Source: an uncultured Lachnospiraceae bacterium
GTDB taxonomy: Bacteria > Bacillota > Clostridia > Lachnospirales > Lachnospiraceae
Assembly (NCBI GenBank): GCA_946491665.1
Contig: CAMLYL010000017.1
Span: 1-40,542, forward strand
Length of the DNA stretch: 40,542 nucleotides
Reading direction: 5' to 3'
Shown here: piece after piece, positions 31,268 to 39,682 of the stretch
Numbering within the stretch: position 1 is the stretch's first letter
Layout of the letters: each line of letters opens with the position of its first letter
Notes under the pieces: generated by a model
The model's input: the letters and a program-made list of their open reading frames with translations, nothing else
What the model was told of the DNA's origin: nothing
Database searches by the model: none
Translations under genes and position numbers: made by a program

Positions 31268-31357
31268 GTGAACACCTGGCGAATGCAGGCTGAGCGCGGC
31301 ATGAGCCTGGTGGACACAGCAGAACAGGAAAGTATGATTGAAAGCGAGAGGATTTTT

Positions 31358-33841
31358 ATGTCGAAGAAAAAGAAACAGATAAAATCTCATGTAAAACGTC
31401 TGAAGCTTCAGCAGCAAAAACATCCGGTCAGTCAGGAAAAATACAGGAAAAAGCTCCGGATTGCCAGGAGAAAAGATTTCTTCCGGAATTTCTGGAAAAC
31501 CGTTGGAGTGATTGCGATTCTGCTGGCAGCCCTGTTTATTGCAGCCAATCTGTTAATGTATAAGAAAACCGGAGAGACGGTGATGAGCTGTGCCAGAGAA
31601 GCGAAGCAGATTGTGGAGGCCAGTACGGAGGATGATTTTAAACTGGCTCAGCCGACACATATTTACAGTGACGACGGGACAGAGATTGCCGAACTGGCGG
31701 AGGATGAGGATGGCAGCTATCTGACCTATGATGAGATTCCATCAGATATTGTCAATGCGTTTGTGGCGGTGGAGGATCGTACCTTCTGGAGTAATTCCGG
31801 TGTGGATTATAAGGGGATTCTGCGTGTGTGTCTGAATTATGTGAGAACGAGAGGCGAGGTGGCAGAGGGCGCCAGTACCATTACGCAGCAGCTGGCCAGG
31901 GGCACGTATCTGACAAATGAGAAGACCATGCTCCGTAAAATTAAGGAGATTTTTATTGCCAGAGAGCTGACGAAGAAATATTCCAAGGAACAGATTATGG
32001 AGTTCTACTGCAATACCTGCTGTTTTGCCAATGGAATTTACGGTGTGGAGGACGCGGCCCAGACTTATTTCGGAAAGTCTGTTTCAGAACTGACTTTATC
32101 TGAAATGGCATATATCTGTGCTATTCCCAACCGTCCGGAATACTATAACCCCTTAAAACAGCCGGAGAATGCGGTTACACGCCGGGACAAGATTCTGGAA
32201 GATATGGTGGAATGCGGATTTATTCAGCAGTCAGCATGTGATGAGGCGAAGGCCCAGACGATTACTGTGGCCTCAGTGGAGGAAGATGATACCTTTTATA
32301 ATTACGAAGTAACCTACGCGATTAATTGCGCGGTTCGGTATCTGATGAAGCTGGATGGATTTGAGTTCAAATATACATTTGATACGCAGGATGAGTATGA
32401 AGAGTATAATAGCCAGTATGATGAGGCTTATGCGCAGGCGCGGCATGAGCTGTATACCGGAGGATATGAGATTTACACAACGATGAATCTGACGGCGCAG
32501 AAAGAACTTCAGTCGATTGTGGATGAAGAGCTGGCGTTCAGCGATACTACAACAGAAGACGGTACTTACGAACTGCAGGGGGCTCTGACGGTTATTGATA
32601 ATGAGACAGGAAAAGTGGTGGCGATGATCGGCGGCCGTTCACAGGAAAATAACAGTAACGTTTATTCTCTGAATCGTGGTTTCCAGGGCTACGCGCAGCC
32701 GGGAAGTTCCTTTAAGCCGCTGGTAGTTTATGCGCCGGCTCTGGAGGAGGGATATTCCTCGACCTCTACTTTGAGAGAGATCGATGTGGATTCGGCAAAA
32801 ACAAAAAGTATAGCAGAGATTTCTGAGATGTCTGGTACGCAGTTTTCTTTGCGCAGTGCAGTGGAAAACAGTAAGAACGGATGTGCTTACTGGCTGATGA
32901 GCAAGATTACTCCGCAGACTGGTCTGTCTTATGTGCAGGATATGCAGTTTACGAAAATTGTCCCGGGAGACAATAATATGAGTACAGCTTTGGGAGGACT
33001 GACCTACGGAACCACAACTGTGGAGATGGCCAATGCTTACAGCACTCTGGCAAATCATGGAGAATATACTCAGACAGACTGTATTGAAGCGATTTATGAT
33101 TCCAATGGAAATGATATCTATGAGCAGCCGGGGACAAAGACTGTATACAGCAGATCAGCAGCAGATGAGATGACAGATATCCTTACGGGAGTTTTAAAGA
33201 GAGGAACCGCCAGACGGGTTGGCTGGTACAGCAATTCAGATATTGCAGCGGCCGGCAAGACCGGTACGACCAATGATAATGTGGCAGGATGGTTTTGCGG
33301 GTACACCCCTTATTATACTATATCGGTATGGGTTGGATGTGATCAGTGGAAGCATGTGACCGGTCTGGAGGGCGGCAGCTATCCGCTGTCTATCTGGAAT
33401 GCGGCTATGCTGTACATGACAGAAGACTGCGAGGCAGCAGATTTTGACCTGGAGGGCAGTTATTCACAGTCTTCGGATACAACAGAGGATCAGCAGACAG
33501 AAGATACAACGGAGGATCAGCAGAATACCGGTGATACCCAGACCAATACCGGAGATCAGACAACAAACACGCCGTCGGAGTCTACTCCGAATGTGGATGG
33601 GGATACAGGAACGACAATTCCAGGAGATGTTCCAAATACAGACACACCTTCGGATTCCGGTTCCGGAACAGAGACTCCTGATACAGGAGGGGGATCAGGA
33701 AACGGCTCCCAGGGCGGATCGGATAATGGTTCCGGCGGAGGTTCTCAGGGCGGATCGGGTGAAGAGGATTCAAATTCCTCCGGTTCCGGCGGCAATGGCG
33801 GCAGTTCTCAGACCTCCGGGGGCGGAACCGCAAATCAATAG
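31358..33841 (+). CDS. Class A penicillin-binding protein (PBP1A-like)
   Basis: The product (827 residues) builds peptidoglycan with two activities. A basic cytoplasmic tail (1-44) and one membrane segment (45-67) lead to a GT51 glycosyltransferase domain with VEDRTFW (E139), GASTITQQLARG and YCNTCCFANGIYG. The transpeptidase domain has SxxK S450-x-x-K453 in PGSSFKPL, a second motif candidate ENSKNG, and K634-T-G in AGKTGTTND. From about residue 700 the chain is a low-complexity tail, first Thr/Glu/Asp/Gln-rich and then Gly/Ser-rich, likely disordered in the wall. ATG 31358 is chosen over GTG 31268 because of GAGAGGA upstream and the promoter position. Confidence 0.95.
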   Translation: MSKKKKQIKSHVKRLKLQQQKHPVSQEKYRKKLRIARRKDFFRNFWKTVGVIAILLAALFIAANLLMYKKTGETVMSCAREAKQIVEASTEDDFKLAQPTHIYSDDGTEIAELAEDEDGSYLTYDEIPSDIVNAFVAVEDRTFWSNSGVDYKGILRVCLNYVRTRGEVAEGASTITQQLARGTYLTNEKTMLRKIKEIFIARELTKKYSKEQIMEFYCNTCCFANGIYGVEDAAQTYFGKSVSELTLSEMAYICAIPNRPEYYNPLKQPENAVTRRDKILEDMVECGFIQQSACDEAKAQTITVASVEEDDTFYNYEVTYAINCAVRYLMKLDGFEFKYTFDTQDEYEEYNSQYDEAYAQARHELYTGGYEIYTTMNLTAQKELQSIVDEELAFSDTTTEDGTYELQGALTVIDNETGKVVAMIGGRSQENNSNVYSLNRGFQGYAQPGSSFKPLVVYAPALEEGYSSTSTLREIDVDSAKTKSIAEISEMSGTQFSLRSAVENSKNGCAYWLMSKITPQTGLSYVQDMQFTKIVPGDNNMSTALGGLTYGTTTVEMANAYSTLANHGEYTQTDCIEAIYDSNGNDIYEQPGTKTVYSRSAADEMTDILTGVLKRGTARRVGWYSNSDIAAAGKTGTTNDNVAGWFCGYTPYYTISVWVGCDQWKHVTGLEGGSYPLSIWNAAMLYMTEDCEAADFDLEGSYSQSSDTTEDQQTEDTTEDQQNTGDTQTNTGDQTTNTPSESTPNVDGDTGTTIPGDVPNTDTPSDSGSGTETPDTGGGSGNGSQGGSDNGSGGGSQGGSGEEDSNSSGSGGNGGSSQTSGGGTANQ
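33470..33840 (+). repeat. Low-complexity coding repeats in the PBP tail
   Basis: This segment encodes recurring TTEDQQ and NTGDTQT-type units followed by GGSGNGSQGGS-like stretches. The DNA units GAGGATCAGCAGA and GGCGGATCG recur, so copy number may vary between strains. Confidence 0.7.
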
Positions 33842-33880
33842 AACAGAAAAATAACCGTGAAACGGGAGGACAGTTTGATT

Positions 33881-35185
33881 ATGGAAGAAGCATATGAAGT
33901 AAAAAAACTGGATCAGCCGGTACGGTGGATAGTGGAGGTGCCTGGTTCGAAGAGCATTACGAACCGGGCGCTTCTCATTGCCGCACTGACCGGCGGAAAG
34001 GTGGAGCTGAACGGAGTTTTATTCAGTGATGATTCCAGGTATTTCCTGAACGCTCTGAAGGCGCTGGGGTTTCGGGCAGATATCCGGGAAGAACAGAAAC
34101 AGGTACTCCTGACCGGCTGCGGGGGAGATATTCCCCGCAGTGAGGGAGAGGTCTATGTGGGAAGTGCAGGAACGGCGGCCCGCTTTCTCACTGCCATGCT
34201 GGGGGTGGCGGAAGGAACTTACGTGATTCAGGCATCTCCCCAGATGCAGAAACGGCCCATGAGACCGCTGTTTGAGGCTCTGCTTTCTCTGGGAGCAGAG
34301 ATTGAATGGATGGGAGAGGAATGGCATCTGCCGGTACGGATAATCGGAGCCGGAGTGACGCGGACGGCCAGGAGCGAGACAGTTCTGGAACTGGATATCA
34401 GCGAGAGCACGCAGTTTCTGAGCGCGTTTCTGCTGATTTCGCCCATGTTTGCCGGAGGACTGCGGATTCATATTACCAGCCGGAAGACGGACGGGTCTTA
34501 TATACGGATCACCCGGAAAATGATGGAAGATTTCGGTGTGAAGGTCCTCTTTGACGGAACTGACTATGTAACCGAATCCGGGGCTGTCTATGAAAGGGCA
34601 GAATATCAGATCGAACCGGATGTGTCGGCAGCCTGCTATTTTTATGGGGCGGCGGCTGTCACGGGGGGATATGCGAAGGTGAGGCATGTTCACAGTGACG
34701 GGATGCAGGGAGATCTGAAGTTCCTTGATGTGCTCAGGAAGATGGGCTGTGAGATCCGGGAAGAGGCAGACGGAATCGCCGTCTCGGGACCGGAGCCGGG
34801 GCATTTGCACGGCATAAATGTGGATATGAATGATTTTTCCGATCAGGCGCTGACTCTGGCGGCGATTGCTCCCTATGCAGGGGAACCGGTGGAAATACGG
34901 AATATCGCCCATATCCGCGGACAGGAATCGGACCGGATCCATGCGATTGTGTCGAATCTGACTCTGGCGGGGATTGCCTGTGAAGAGTACCCGGACGGCG
35001 TGCGGATCGAGCCGGGACAGCCCGGGAACTGTCGGATCAGCACTTTTGAGGATCACCGGGTAGCCATGGCTTTTTCTGTAATGGGACTCGGCGCGGAGGG
35101 GATTGTGATTGAAAATCCCGGCTGCTGCCGGAAAACTTTTGAGAATTATTTTGATATACTGGATCATCTGACCGGTAAGCGGTGA
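33881..35185 (+). CDS. aroA: 3-phosphoshikimate 1-carboxyvinyltransferase (EPSP synthase)
   Basis: The product (434 residues) adds the enolpyruvyl group of PEP to shikimate-3-phosphate in aromatic amino acid synthesis. Visible motifs are PGSKSITNRALLIAAL (substrate phosphate binding), GSAGTAARFLTAMLG, KRPMRPLFEAL, DISESTQFLSAFLL, DFSDQALTLAAIAPYA with the catalytic acidic residue, IRGQESDRI, and EDHRVAMAFSV. The two-domain layout is complete. The frame is open to a GTG at 33857; ATG 33881 has GGGAGG eleven bases before it. No other shikimate gene is nearby. It leads a co-directional set with the patatin and phosphatase genes. Confidence 0.97.
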   Translation: MEEAYEVKKLDQPVRWIVEVPGSKSITNRALLIAALTGGKVELNGVLFSDDSRYFLNALKALGFRADIREEQKQVLLTGCGGDIPRSEGEVYVGSAGTAARFLTAMLGVAEGTYVIQASPQMQKRPMRPLFEALLSLGAEIEWMGEEWHLPVRIIGAGVTRTARSETVLELDISESTQFLSAFLLISPMFAGGLRIHITSRKTDGSYIRITRKMMEDFGVKVLFDGTDYVTESGAVYERAEYQIEPDVSAACYFYGAAAVTGGYAKVRHVHSDGMQGDLKFLDVLRKMGCEIREEADGIAVSGPEPGHLHGINVDMNDFSDQALTLAAIAPYAGEPVEIRNIAHIRGQESDRIHAIVSNLTLAGIACEEYPDGVRIEPGQPGNCRISTFEDHRVAMAFSVMGLGAEGIVIENPGCCRKTFENYFDILDHLTGKR

Positions 35186-35223
35186 CCTGTGCCGGTGCAG
35201 ACGGAATACGTGGAGGATGAAAC

Positions 35224-36075
35224 ATGAAGCTGGGAGTTGTGATGGAGGGCGGCGCCAGCAGGACGATTTTTTCCTGCGGCGTCACCGATGTCTTTATGGA
35301 TGAGAATATTTATCCCGATTATCTGATCGGAGTATCCGCAGGGATTGCCTACGGCGTATCCTACGCGTCGGGGCAGAGAGGCAGAAATGAGGATTTTACC
35401 CGGAAATACATGAATGATAAACGCTATATGGGAATGCGCTATCTTCTGGATCCGAAAAAGCGCTGCTACTATAATCTGGAATTTGCATTCGGCGAAGTGC
35501 CCAATAAACTGGTGCCCTTTGATTATGATGCTCTGGCGCATTATCCGGGACGGGTGGTGGCAGCCGTTACCAATATCCGGACCGGGAAAGCGGAGTACTT
35601 TGATATTCCGCCCTATGAAAAGCATTGGGAAACAACAATTGCAAGTTGTTCGATTCCGGTGCTTTTCCCGCCGGTAAAGCTGGGGAAGAATTATTATCTG
35701 GACGGCGGACTGGCGGATCCGGTTCCCTATAAAAAAGCCCGGGAGGAGGGCTGTGATAAGATCATTGTCATTCTGACCCGGCAGCGGGAGTACATAAAAG
35801 AGCGGGAAAGAGGAACTGTGATGGTAAATTATATTTATCATAAATATCCGAGGATTGTAGAGTGTATGAAACGCCGGTCCGAGTCCTACAATCGTCTTAC
35901 AGAAGAACTTTTGAAGGAAGAAAAGAAGGGCAATATTTTCCTGATCGCGCCCCGCGATACGTACGGCGTAAGCCGGACAGAGGGCGACTGGAATCTGCTT
36001 GGAAAACTGTATCAGGAAGGGATTGATGTGGCGCGGGGACAGATGGCGGCGCTGCGGGAGTATCTGGAACAGTAG
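35224..36075 (+). CDS. Patatin-like phospholipase
   Basis: The product (283 residues) is a soluble serine hydrolase with a Ser-Asp dyad, likely acting on phospholipids or other acyl esters. The oxyanion loop is MEGGASRTIF at 7-16, the nucleophile elbow is GVSAG with S38, and the catalytic aspartate is D160 in LDGGLADPVP. Length and order fit the bacterial RssA/YjjU-type patatins. No signal peptide is seen. It lies 38 bases after aroA, probably on the same transcript. The natural substrate is unknown. Confidence 0.93.
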   Translation: MKLGVVMEGGASRTIFSCGVTDVFMDENIYPDYLIGVSAGIAYGVSYASGQRGRNEDFTRKYMNDKRYMGMRYLLDPKKRCYYNLEFAFGEVPNKLVPFDYDALAHYPGRVVAAVTNIRTGKAEYFDIPPYEKHWETTIASCSIPVLFPPVKLGKNYYLDGGLADPVPYKKAREEGCDKIIVILTRQREYIKERERGTVMVNYIYHKYPRIVECMKRRSESYNRLTEELLKEEKKGNIFLIAPRDTYGVSRTEGDWNLLGKLYQEGIDVARGQMAALREYLEQ

Positions 36076-36149
36076 CCTGACTCTGTTTTGTTATATCTGC
36101 CGATGGCAGTGTGGTTTGCAGGAAAGAAATCGGAGCGGGAGGAAAACGG

Positions 36150-36830
36150 ATGGAAATTTTGCTGGTAAGGCATGGAAAAACCCGGGGGAACCTGGAAAGA
36201 AGATATGTGGGGCGGACTGATGAACCTCTTCTGCCGGAAGAGGCTGAGCGGCTTGGAAGGTCGGAATATGGCAGCTTTCATCCGGATGTGGTGTATACAA
36301 GCAGTCTGCTTCGATGCCGCCAGACGGCGGCGCTTTTGTTTCCGGGCGTGCCGGACAGATCCGGAAGAAACAATGGCTGGACAGAACAGGGAGAAAAGGC
36401 GTATACTGATAATTCAGAAGGGCATATTATGTGTCCGGGACTGAATGAAACAGATTTCGGCGTATTTGAATATAAAAATTATGCGGAGCTGAACGGTGAT
36501 CCGGCTTATCAGAGCTGGATTGACAGCGGCGGTCAGGACGCAGTTCCCGGAGGAGAGTCCGGGGAACAGTTCCGGAAACGCTGCCGGGAGGCTTTTTGCA
36601 GCTGCGTGGCGGATGCGAAGGCGCGGCAGGCGCAGCGGGCTGCTTTTGTCATTCACGGTGGAACGATTATGGCGGTTATGGAAGCCTTCGGAAGTCCCCG
36701 AAGAGAATTTTACGGCTGGCAGGTAAAGAATGGAGAGGGATTTCTGACGGAACTGCGGGAAACGGCAGACGGAATTTTACTGGAACTTCGCAGAAAGACT
36801 GACAGTTCCGGGAAGGCTGCTGACGGATAA
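36150..36830 (+). CDS. Histidine phosphatase family protein
   Basis: The product (226 residues) is a phosphoglycerate mutase-like phosphatase. The phospho-accepting motif LLVRHGKT contains R7-H8-G9. RYVGRTDEPL follows, as in alpha-ribazole phosphatase and GpmB-like enzymes. The downstream acid region is LNETDFGVFEYKNYAEL, and the second catalytic histidine is in FVIHGGTIMA. The frame is open upstream, but ATG 36150 has GGGAGG seven bases before it and begins right at the family start. Substrate is unclear; CobC-like activity is possible, but no cobalamin gene is near. Confidence 0.9.
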   Translation: MEILLVRHGKTRGNLERRYVGRTDEPLLPEEAERLGRSEYGSFHPDVVYTSSLLRCRQTAALLFPGVPDRSGRNNGWTEQGEKAYTDNSEGHIMCPGLNETDFGVFEYKNYAELNGDPAYQSWIDSGGQDAVPGGESGEQFRKRCREAFCSCVADAKARQAQRAAFVIHGGTIMAVMEAFGSPRREFYGWQVKNGEGFLTELRETADGILLELRRKTDSSGKAADG

Positions 36831-36880
36831 TAAGGATTTTTGTCATAAAACAGAAGTAGATTCAGAGAAGGAGAGCGGCT

Positions 36881-37333
36881 ATGGTCTTTGGAAAGTTTGT
36901 AACGGAAGAAAAGGATATGGAACTGGTGCGGGAGATCTGCCAGCGGGTTTTTGTGGAAGAACTGGGGTTGAATCAGACCGGAACCATGACGGATGAATTC
37001 TGCATGAATGCTCTCGTTTATGCGGGAGATGTACCGGCGGGAATGGGCCGCATCATGTTTGACGGGGAGCGCTTTACGATCGCAGAGGTAGCTGTTCTGC
37101 CGGAGTTCCGGGGAGAAGGATACGGGGATTTTATTGCGCGGCTGCTGGTAGATAAGGCTGTGATGTCAAATGCCCGGGAAGTTCATCTGGATGCCCGGCA
37201 GGGAACGGAAGGCTTTTTTGAGAAGATCGGTTTTCAGACGGAAGGAGAAGCTTTTGAAGGCTGCGGCGGCAGGTGGCAGCCGATGGCGCTGATGACAGAT
37301 CAGATTCACAAATGCTGCAATTGCGGACACTGA
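36881..37333 (+). CDS. GNAT family N-acetyltransferase
   Basis: The product (150 residues) has the acetyl-CoA loop motif in IAEVAVLPEFRGEGYGDFIARLLVDKA (about 68-93) with the R/QxxGxG/A-like RGEGYG. Earlier YAGDVPAGMGRIMFDGERF is the beta4-beta5 region. GFFEKIGFQTEGEAF is the usual C-terminal strand and helix. The tail HKCCNCGH adds three cysteines and two histidines and could bind a metal, an unusual extension for the family. AAGGAGAG precedes ATG 36881. The acceptor substrate is unknown. Confidence 0.9.
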   Translation: MVFGKFVTEEKDMELVREICQRVFVEELGLNQTGTMTDEFCMNALVYAGDVPAGMGRIMFDGERFTIAEVAVLPEFRGEGYGDFIARLLVDKAVMSNAREVHLDARQGTEGFFEKIGFQTEGEAFEGCGGRWQPMALMTDQIHKCCNCGH

Positions 37334-37368
37334 GAGTTGCGGAACAGAAAATTTAAGGGGATGAAGAG

Positions 37369-38733
37369 ATGGCTGCTCAGCAGACCGGAGATTTTTCAAA
37401 AGGAAATATTATGCGGCTTTTACTGCGCCTGGCGATACCGCTGACCCTGGCGCAGTTTATTAACGTACTGTACAATGTAGTAGACCGCATTTATATCGGG
37501 CGGCTGGGAGGGGATTCCATTGATGCGCTGACCGGCGTGGGAGTCTGCCTTCCCATGATTACGATTGTCATTGCTTTTGCAAATCTGGTGGGGATGGGCG
37601 GCGCGCCTCTTTTTTCAATTGAGCGGGGAAAGAAAAATGATGAGGAGGCGGCTGCAATCCTGGGAAATTCTGTAATACTGCTGATCCTGTTTGCCGCGGC
37701 GCTGACAATTGCCGGGCTGATTTTCCGGAAACCGCTGCTGCTTCTTCTGGGGGCCAGTGAGGTGACGCTGCCCTATGCGCAGCAGTATATCAGTATCTAT
37801 CTTCTGGGAACCGTGTTTGTTCTTCTGAGTCTGGGGCTGAACAATTTTATTAATGCACAGGGATTTGCCAGAATCGGCATGTGTACCGTAGCCATCGGCG
37901 CGGGACTGAATATTGCCCTGGATCCGGTTTTTATTTTTGTATTTGATCTGGGTGTGCGCGGAGCGGCCATTGCAACTGTGATTTCCCAGTTTGCGGGGGC
38001 CATGTGGACCATCCGTTTTCTGACGGGGAAGCGGGCGCTGATCCGTATTCAGAAAAAGTATTTCCGGCTTCAGGCAGCGCGGGTCGGGCGGATGCTGGGT
38101 CTGGGGCTGTCGGGCTTTACCATGTCAGTGACAAACTCGGTGGTGCAGATGGTGTGTAACGCCACGCTGCAGATTCATGGCGGCGATATCTATGTGGGAA
38201 TCATGACGATCATTAATTCTGTCCGGGAGATCATCACTCTTCCGGTTACGGGCTTTACCAGTGCAGGGCAGCCGGTTCTGGGCTACAATTACGGAGCGGC
38301 AGAGTACGGCCGGGTCAAAAAGACCATACGGGATATGACGATTGTGGTGTTTCTGTATACAGTCGGGGCCTGGATCCTGGTGTCGGCTGTGCCGCAGTTT
38401 TTTATTCGTCTGTTCGGCGGAAGCGGGGAAGTGCTGACGCTGGGGACTCATTCCATGCACCTGTACTTTTTCGGATTCTGCTGTATGGCCTTCCAGTTCT
38501 GCGGCCAGTCGGTATTTACCGGTCTGGGGAAGCCGAAGCGGGCGGTATTTTTCTCCATTTTCCGGAAGGTGATTATTGTGGTGCCGCTGACGCTGCTGCT
38601 GCCGCGGCTGTTCGGTCTTGGCGTGGACGGCGTGTTTATGGCGGAGCCGATTTCCAATGTCATCGGAGGGCTGGCCTGCTTTATTACCATGATGGTTACT
38701 GTTTATATGAGGCTCGGAAAGAAACAGGTCTAA
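37369..38733 (+). CDS. MATE family efflux transporter
   Basis: The product (454 residues) is a second 12-helix MATE transporter, different from the one at 27486-28853. Its N-terminus, LRLAIPLTLAQFINVLYNVVDRIYIGRLGGDSIDALTGVGVCLPMI, has the V-D-R-I-Y-I-G pattern common in the Clostridial branch of MATE proteins. The repeated half begins near residue 240 (LGLSGFTMSVTNSVVQMVCN), and GFTSAGQPVLGYNYGA is the conserved loop after helix 8. AAGGGGATG precedes ATG 37369. It lies 35 bases after the GNAT gene. The substrate is unknown. Confidence 0.94.
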   Translation: MAAQQTGDFSKGNIMRLLLRLAIPLTLAQFINVLYNVVDRIYIGRLGGDSIDALTGVGVCLPMITIVIAFANLVGMGGAPLFSIERGKKNDEEAAAILGNSVILLILFAAALTIAGLIFRKPLLLLLGASEVTLPYAQQYISIYLLGTVFVLLSLGLNNFINAQGFARIGMCTVAIGAGLNIALDPVFIFVFDLGVRGAAIATVISQFAGAMWTIRFLTGKRALIRIQKKYFRLQAARVGRMLGLGLSGFTMSVTNSVVQMVCNATLQIHGGDIYVGIMTIINSVREIITLPVTGFTSAGQPVLGYNYGAAEYGRVKKTIRDMTIVVFLYTVGAWILVSAVPQFFIRLFGGSGEVLTLGTHSMHLYFFGFCCMAFQFCGQSVFTGLGKPKRAVFFSIFRKVIIVVPLTLLLPRLFGLGVDGVFMAEPISNVIGGLACFITMMVTVYMRLGKKQV

Positions 38734-38757
38734 ATGAAAGTGAGGGACATGTGAAAG

Positions 38758-39576
38758 ATGAAGATTACGATATTAAACGAAAACCTTACCTACAAACGAG
38801 GACTTCTCTGTGAGCACGGTCTGTCTCTGCTGATCGAGCAGGGCGGATGCCGGTGGCTGTTTGACACCGGGCAGACGGATGTGTTTTTGAGAAACGCAAA
38901 GCAGATGAAAGTATCTCTGGAGAACCTTGACGGCATCATACTGAGCCATGGTCATTACGATCACTGCGGAGGACTGCAGTCCTTTTTTCAGGAGAAGAAG
39001 CAAAATCCGCCGGTATATGTGAGAGAAGAAGCGTTTGAGAAAAAATACGCGGACAAAAGAGGCGGGGAGAAAGAAGAGATCGGAATTCCCTGGGAGAAAC
39101 AGGCGTGCCCGGGACTGACTCTGGTGAAGGATGCGAAGACGGAAATCGCGGACGGCGTGTGGCTCCTTGGCAGGATTCCATACAGGGAAGGTCTGGAGGG
39201 ATTTTCACCGGGAATGTTCGTGCTGCGTCAGACAGATTTTGAGGAGGATCCCATGGCGGACGAGCAGATGCTTGTGGTTGAAACCGACAGAGGATTATGT
39301 GTATTTGCGGGATGCAGCCATCCGGGAATCCTGAACTGTCTGAACTATGTACAGGAATGTTTTCCGGGACAGAAAATATACAGTCTTCTGGCGGGAATGC
39401 ATCTGATGCACGCCCGGGATGACCGGATTCAGTGGACCATCGGCCGGCTGAAAGAATATGGAATTGAGATGCTGATGCCGGTGCACTGTACAGGAATCCG
39501 GGCAATCAGCCGTATCCGGGAAAATTTTCCGGGACAGTATAAAAAAGCGGAGTGCGGTGATATCATAGAGATATAA
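38758..39576 (+). CDS. Metallo-beta-lactamase-fold hydrolase
   Basis: The product (272 residues) is a soluble metallohydrolase of the MBL superfamily, COG1237-like branch. Metal ligands H64, H66, D68 and H69 lie in LSHGHYDHCGG. Further ligands are likely in FAGCSHPG, with H in the third motif, and in MPVHCTG near the end. FDTG at 35-38 is the usual first turn. No signal peptide is seen. Relatives include methanopterin-pathway aminobenzene 5'-phosphate synthase, but substrate cannot be assigned. GAGGGA precedes ATG 38758, 24 bases after the MATE gene. Confidence 0.92.
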   Translation: MKITILNENLTYKRGLLCEHGLSLLIEQGGCRWLFDTGQTDVFLRNAKQMKVSLENLDGIILSHGHYDHCGGLQSFFQEKKQNPPVYVREEAFEKKYADKRGGEKEEIGIPWEKQACPGLTLVKDAKTEIADGVWLLGRIPYREGLEGFSPGMFVLRQTDFEEDPMADEQMLVVETDRGLCVFAGCSHPGILNCLNYVQECFPGQKIYSLLAGMHLMHARDDRIQWTIGRLKEYGIEMLMPVHCTGIRAISRIRENFPGQYKKAECGDIIEI

Positions 39577-39606
39577 AGGCAGGACGGAGAACTCTGAAAT
39601 TACATC

Positions 39607-39635
39607 TTGCATAATGTCAAAAACATCATTATAAT
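39607..39635 (+). promoter_or_regulatory. Promoter of the last MFS gene
   Basis: TTGCAT (39607-39612) and a perfect TATAAT (39630-39635) are 17 bases apart, 47 bases before the start codon. Confidence 0.65.
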
Positions 39636-39682
39636 AGAGTGGATGATTTTTATCAAGCATGGTAATAGTGGAGGAAAACAAT

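Noticed and set aside
31268-31357. 30-residue extension of the penicillin-binding protein from GTG 31268
   Set aside because: The GTG lies immediately after TATAAT (31262-31267), so it would be upstream of the transcript start. ATG 31358 has an SD.
34019-35167. 382-codon minus-strand frame opposite aroA
   Set aside because: aroA motifs cover the same bases. The frame is a by-product of codon bias.
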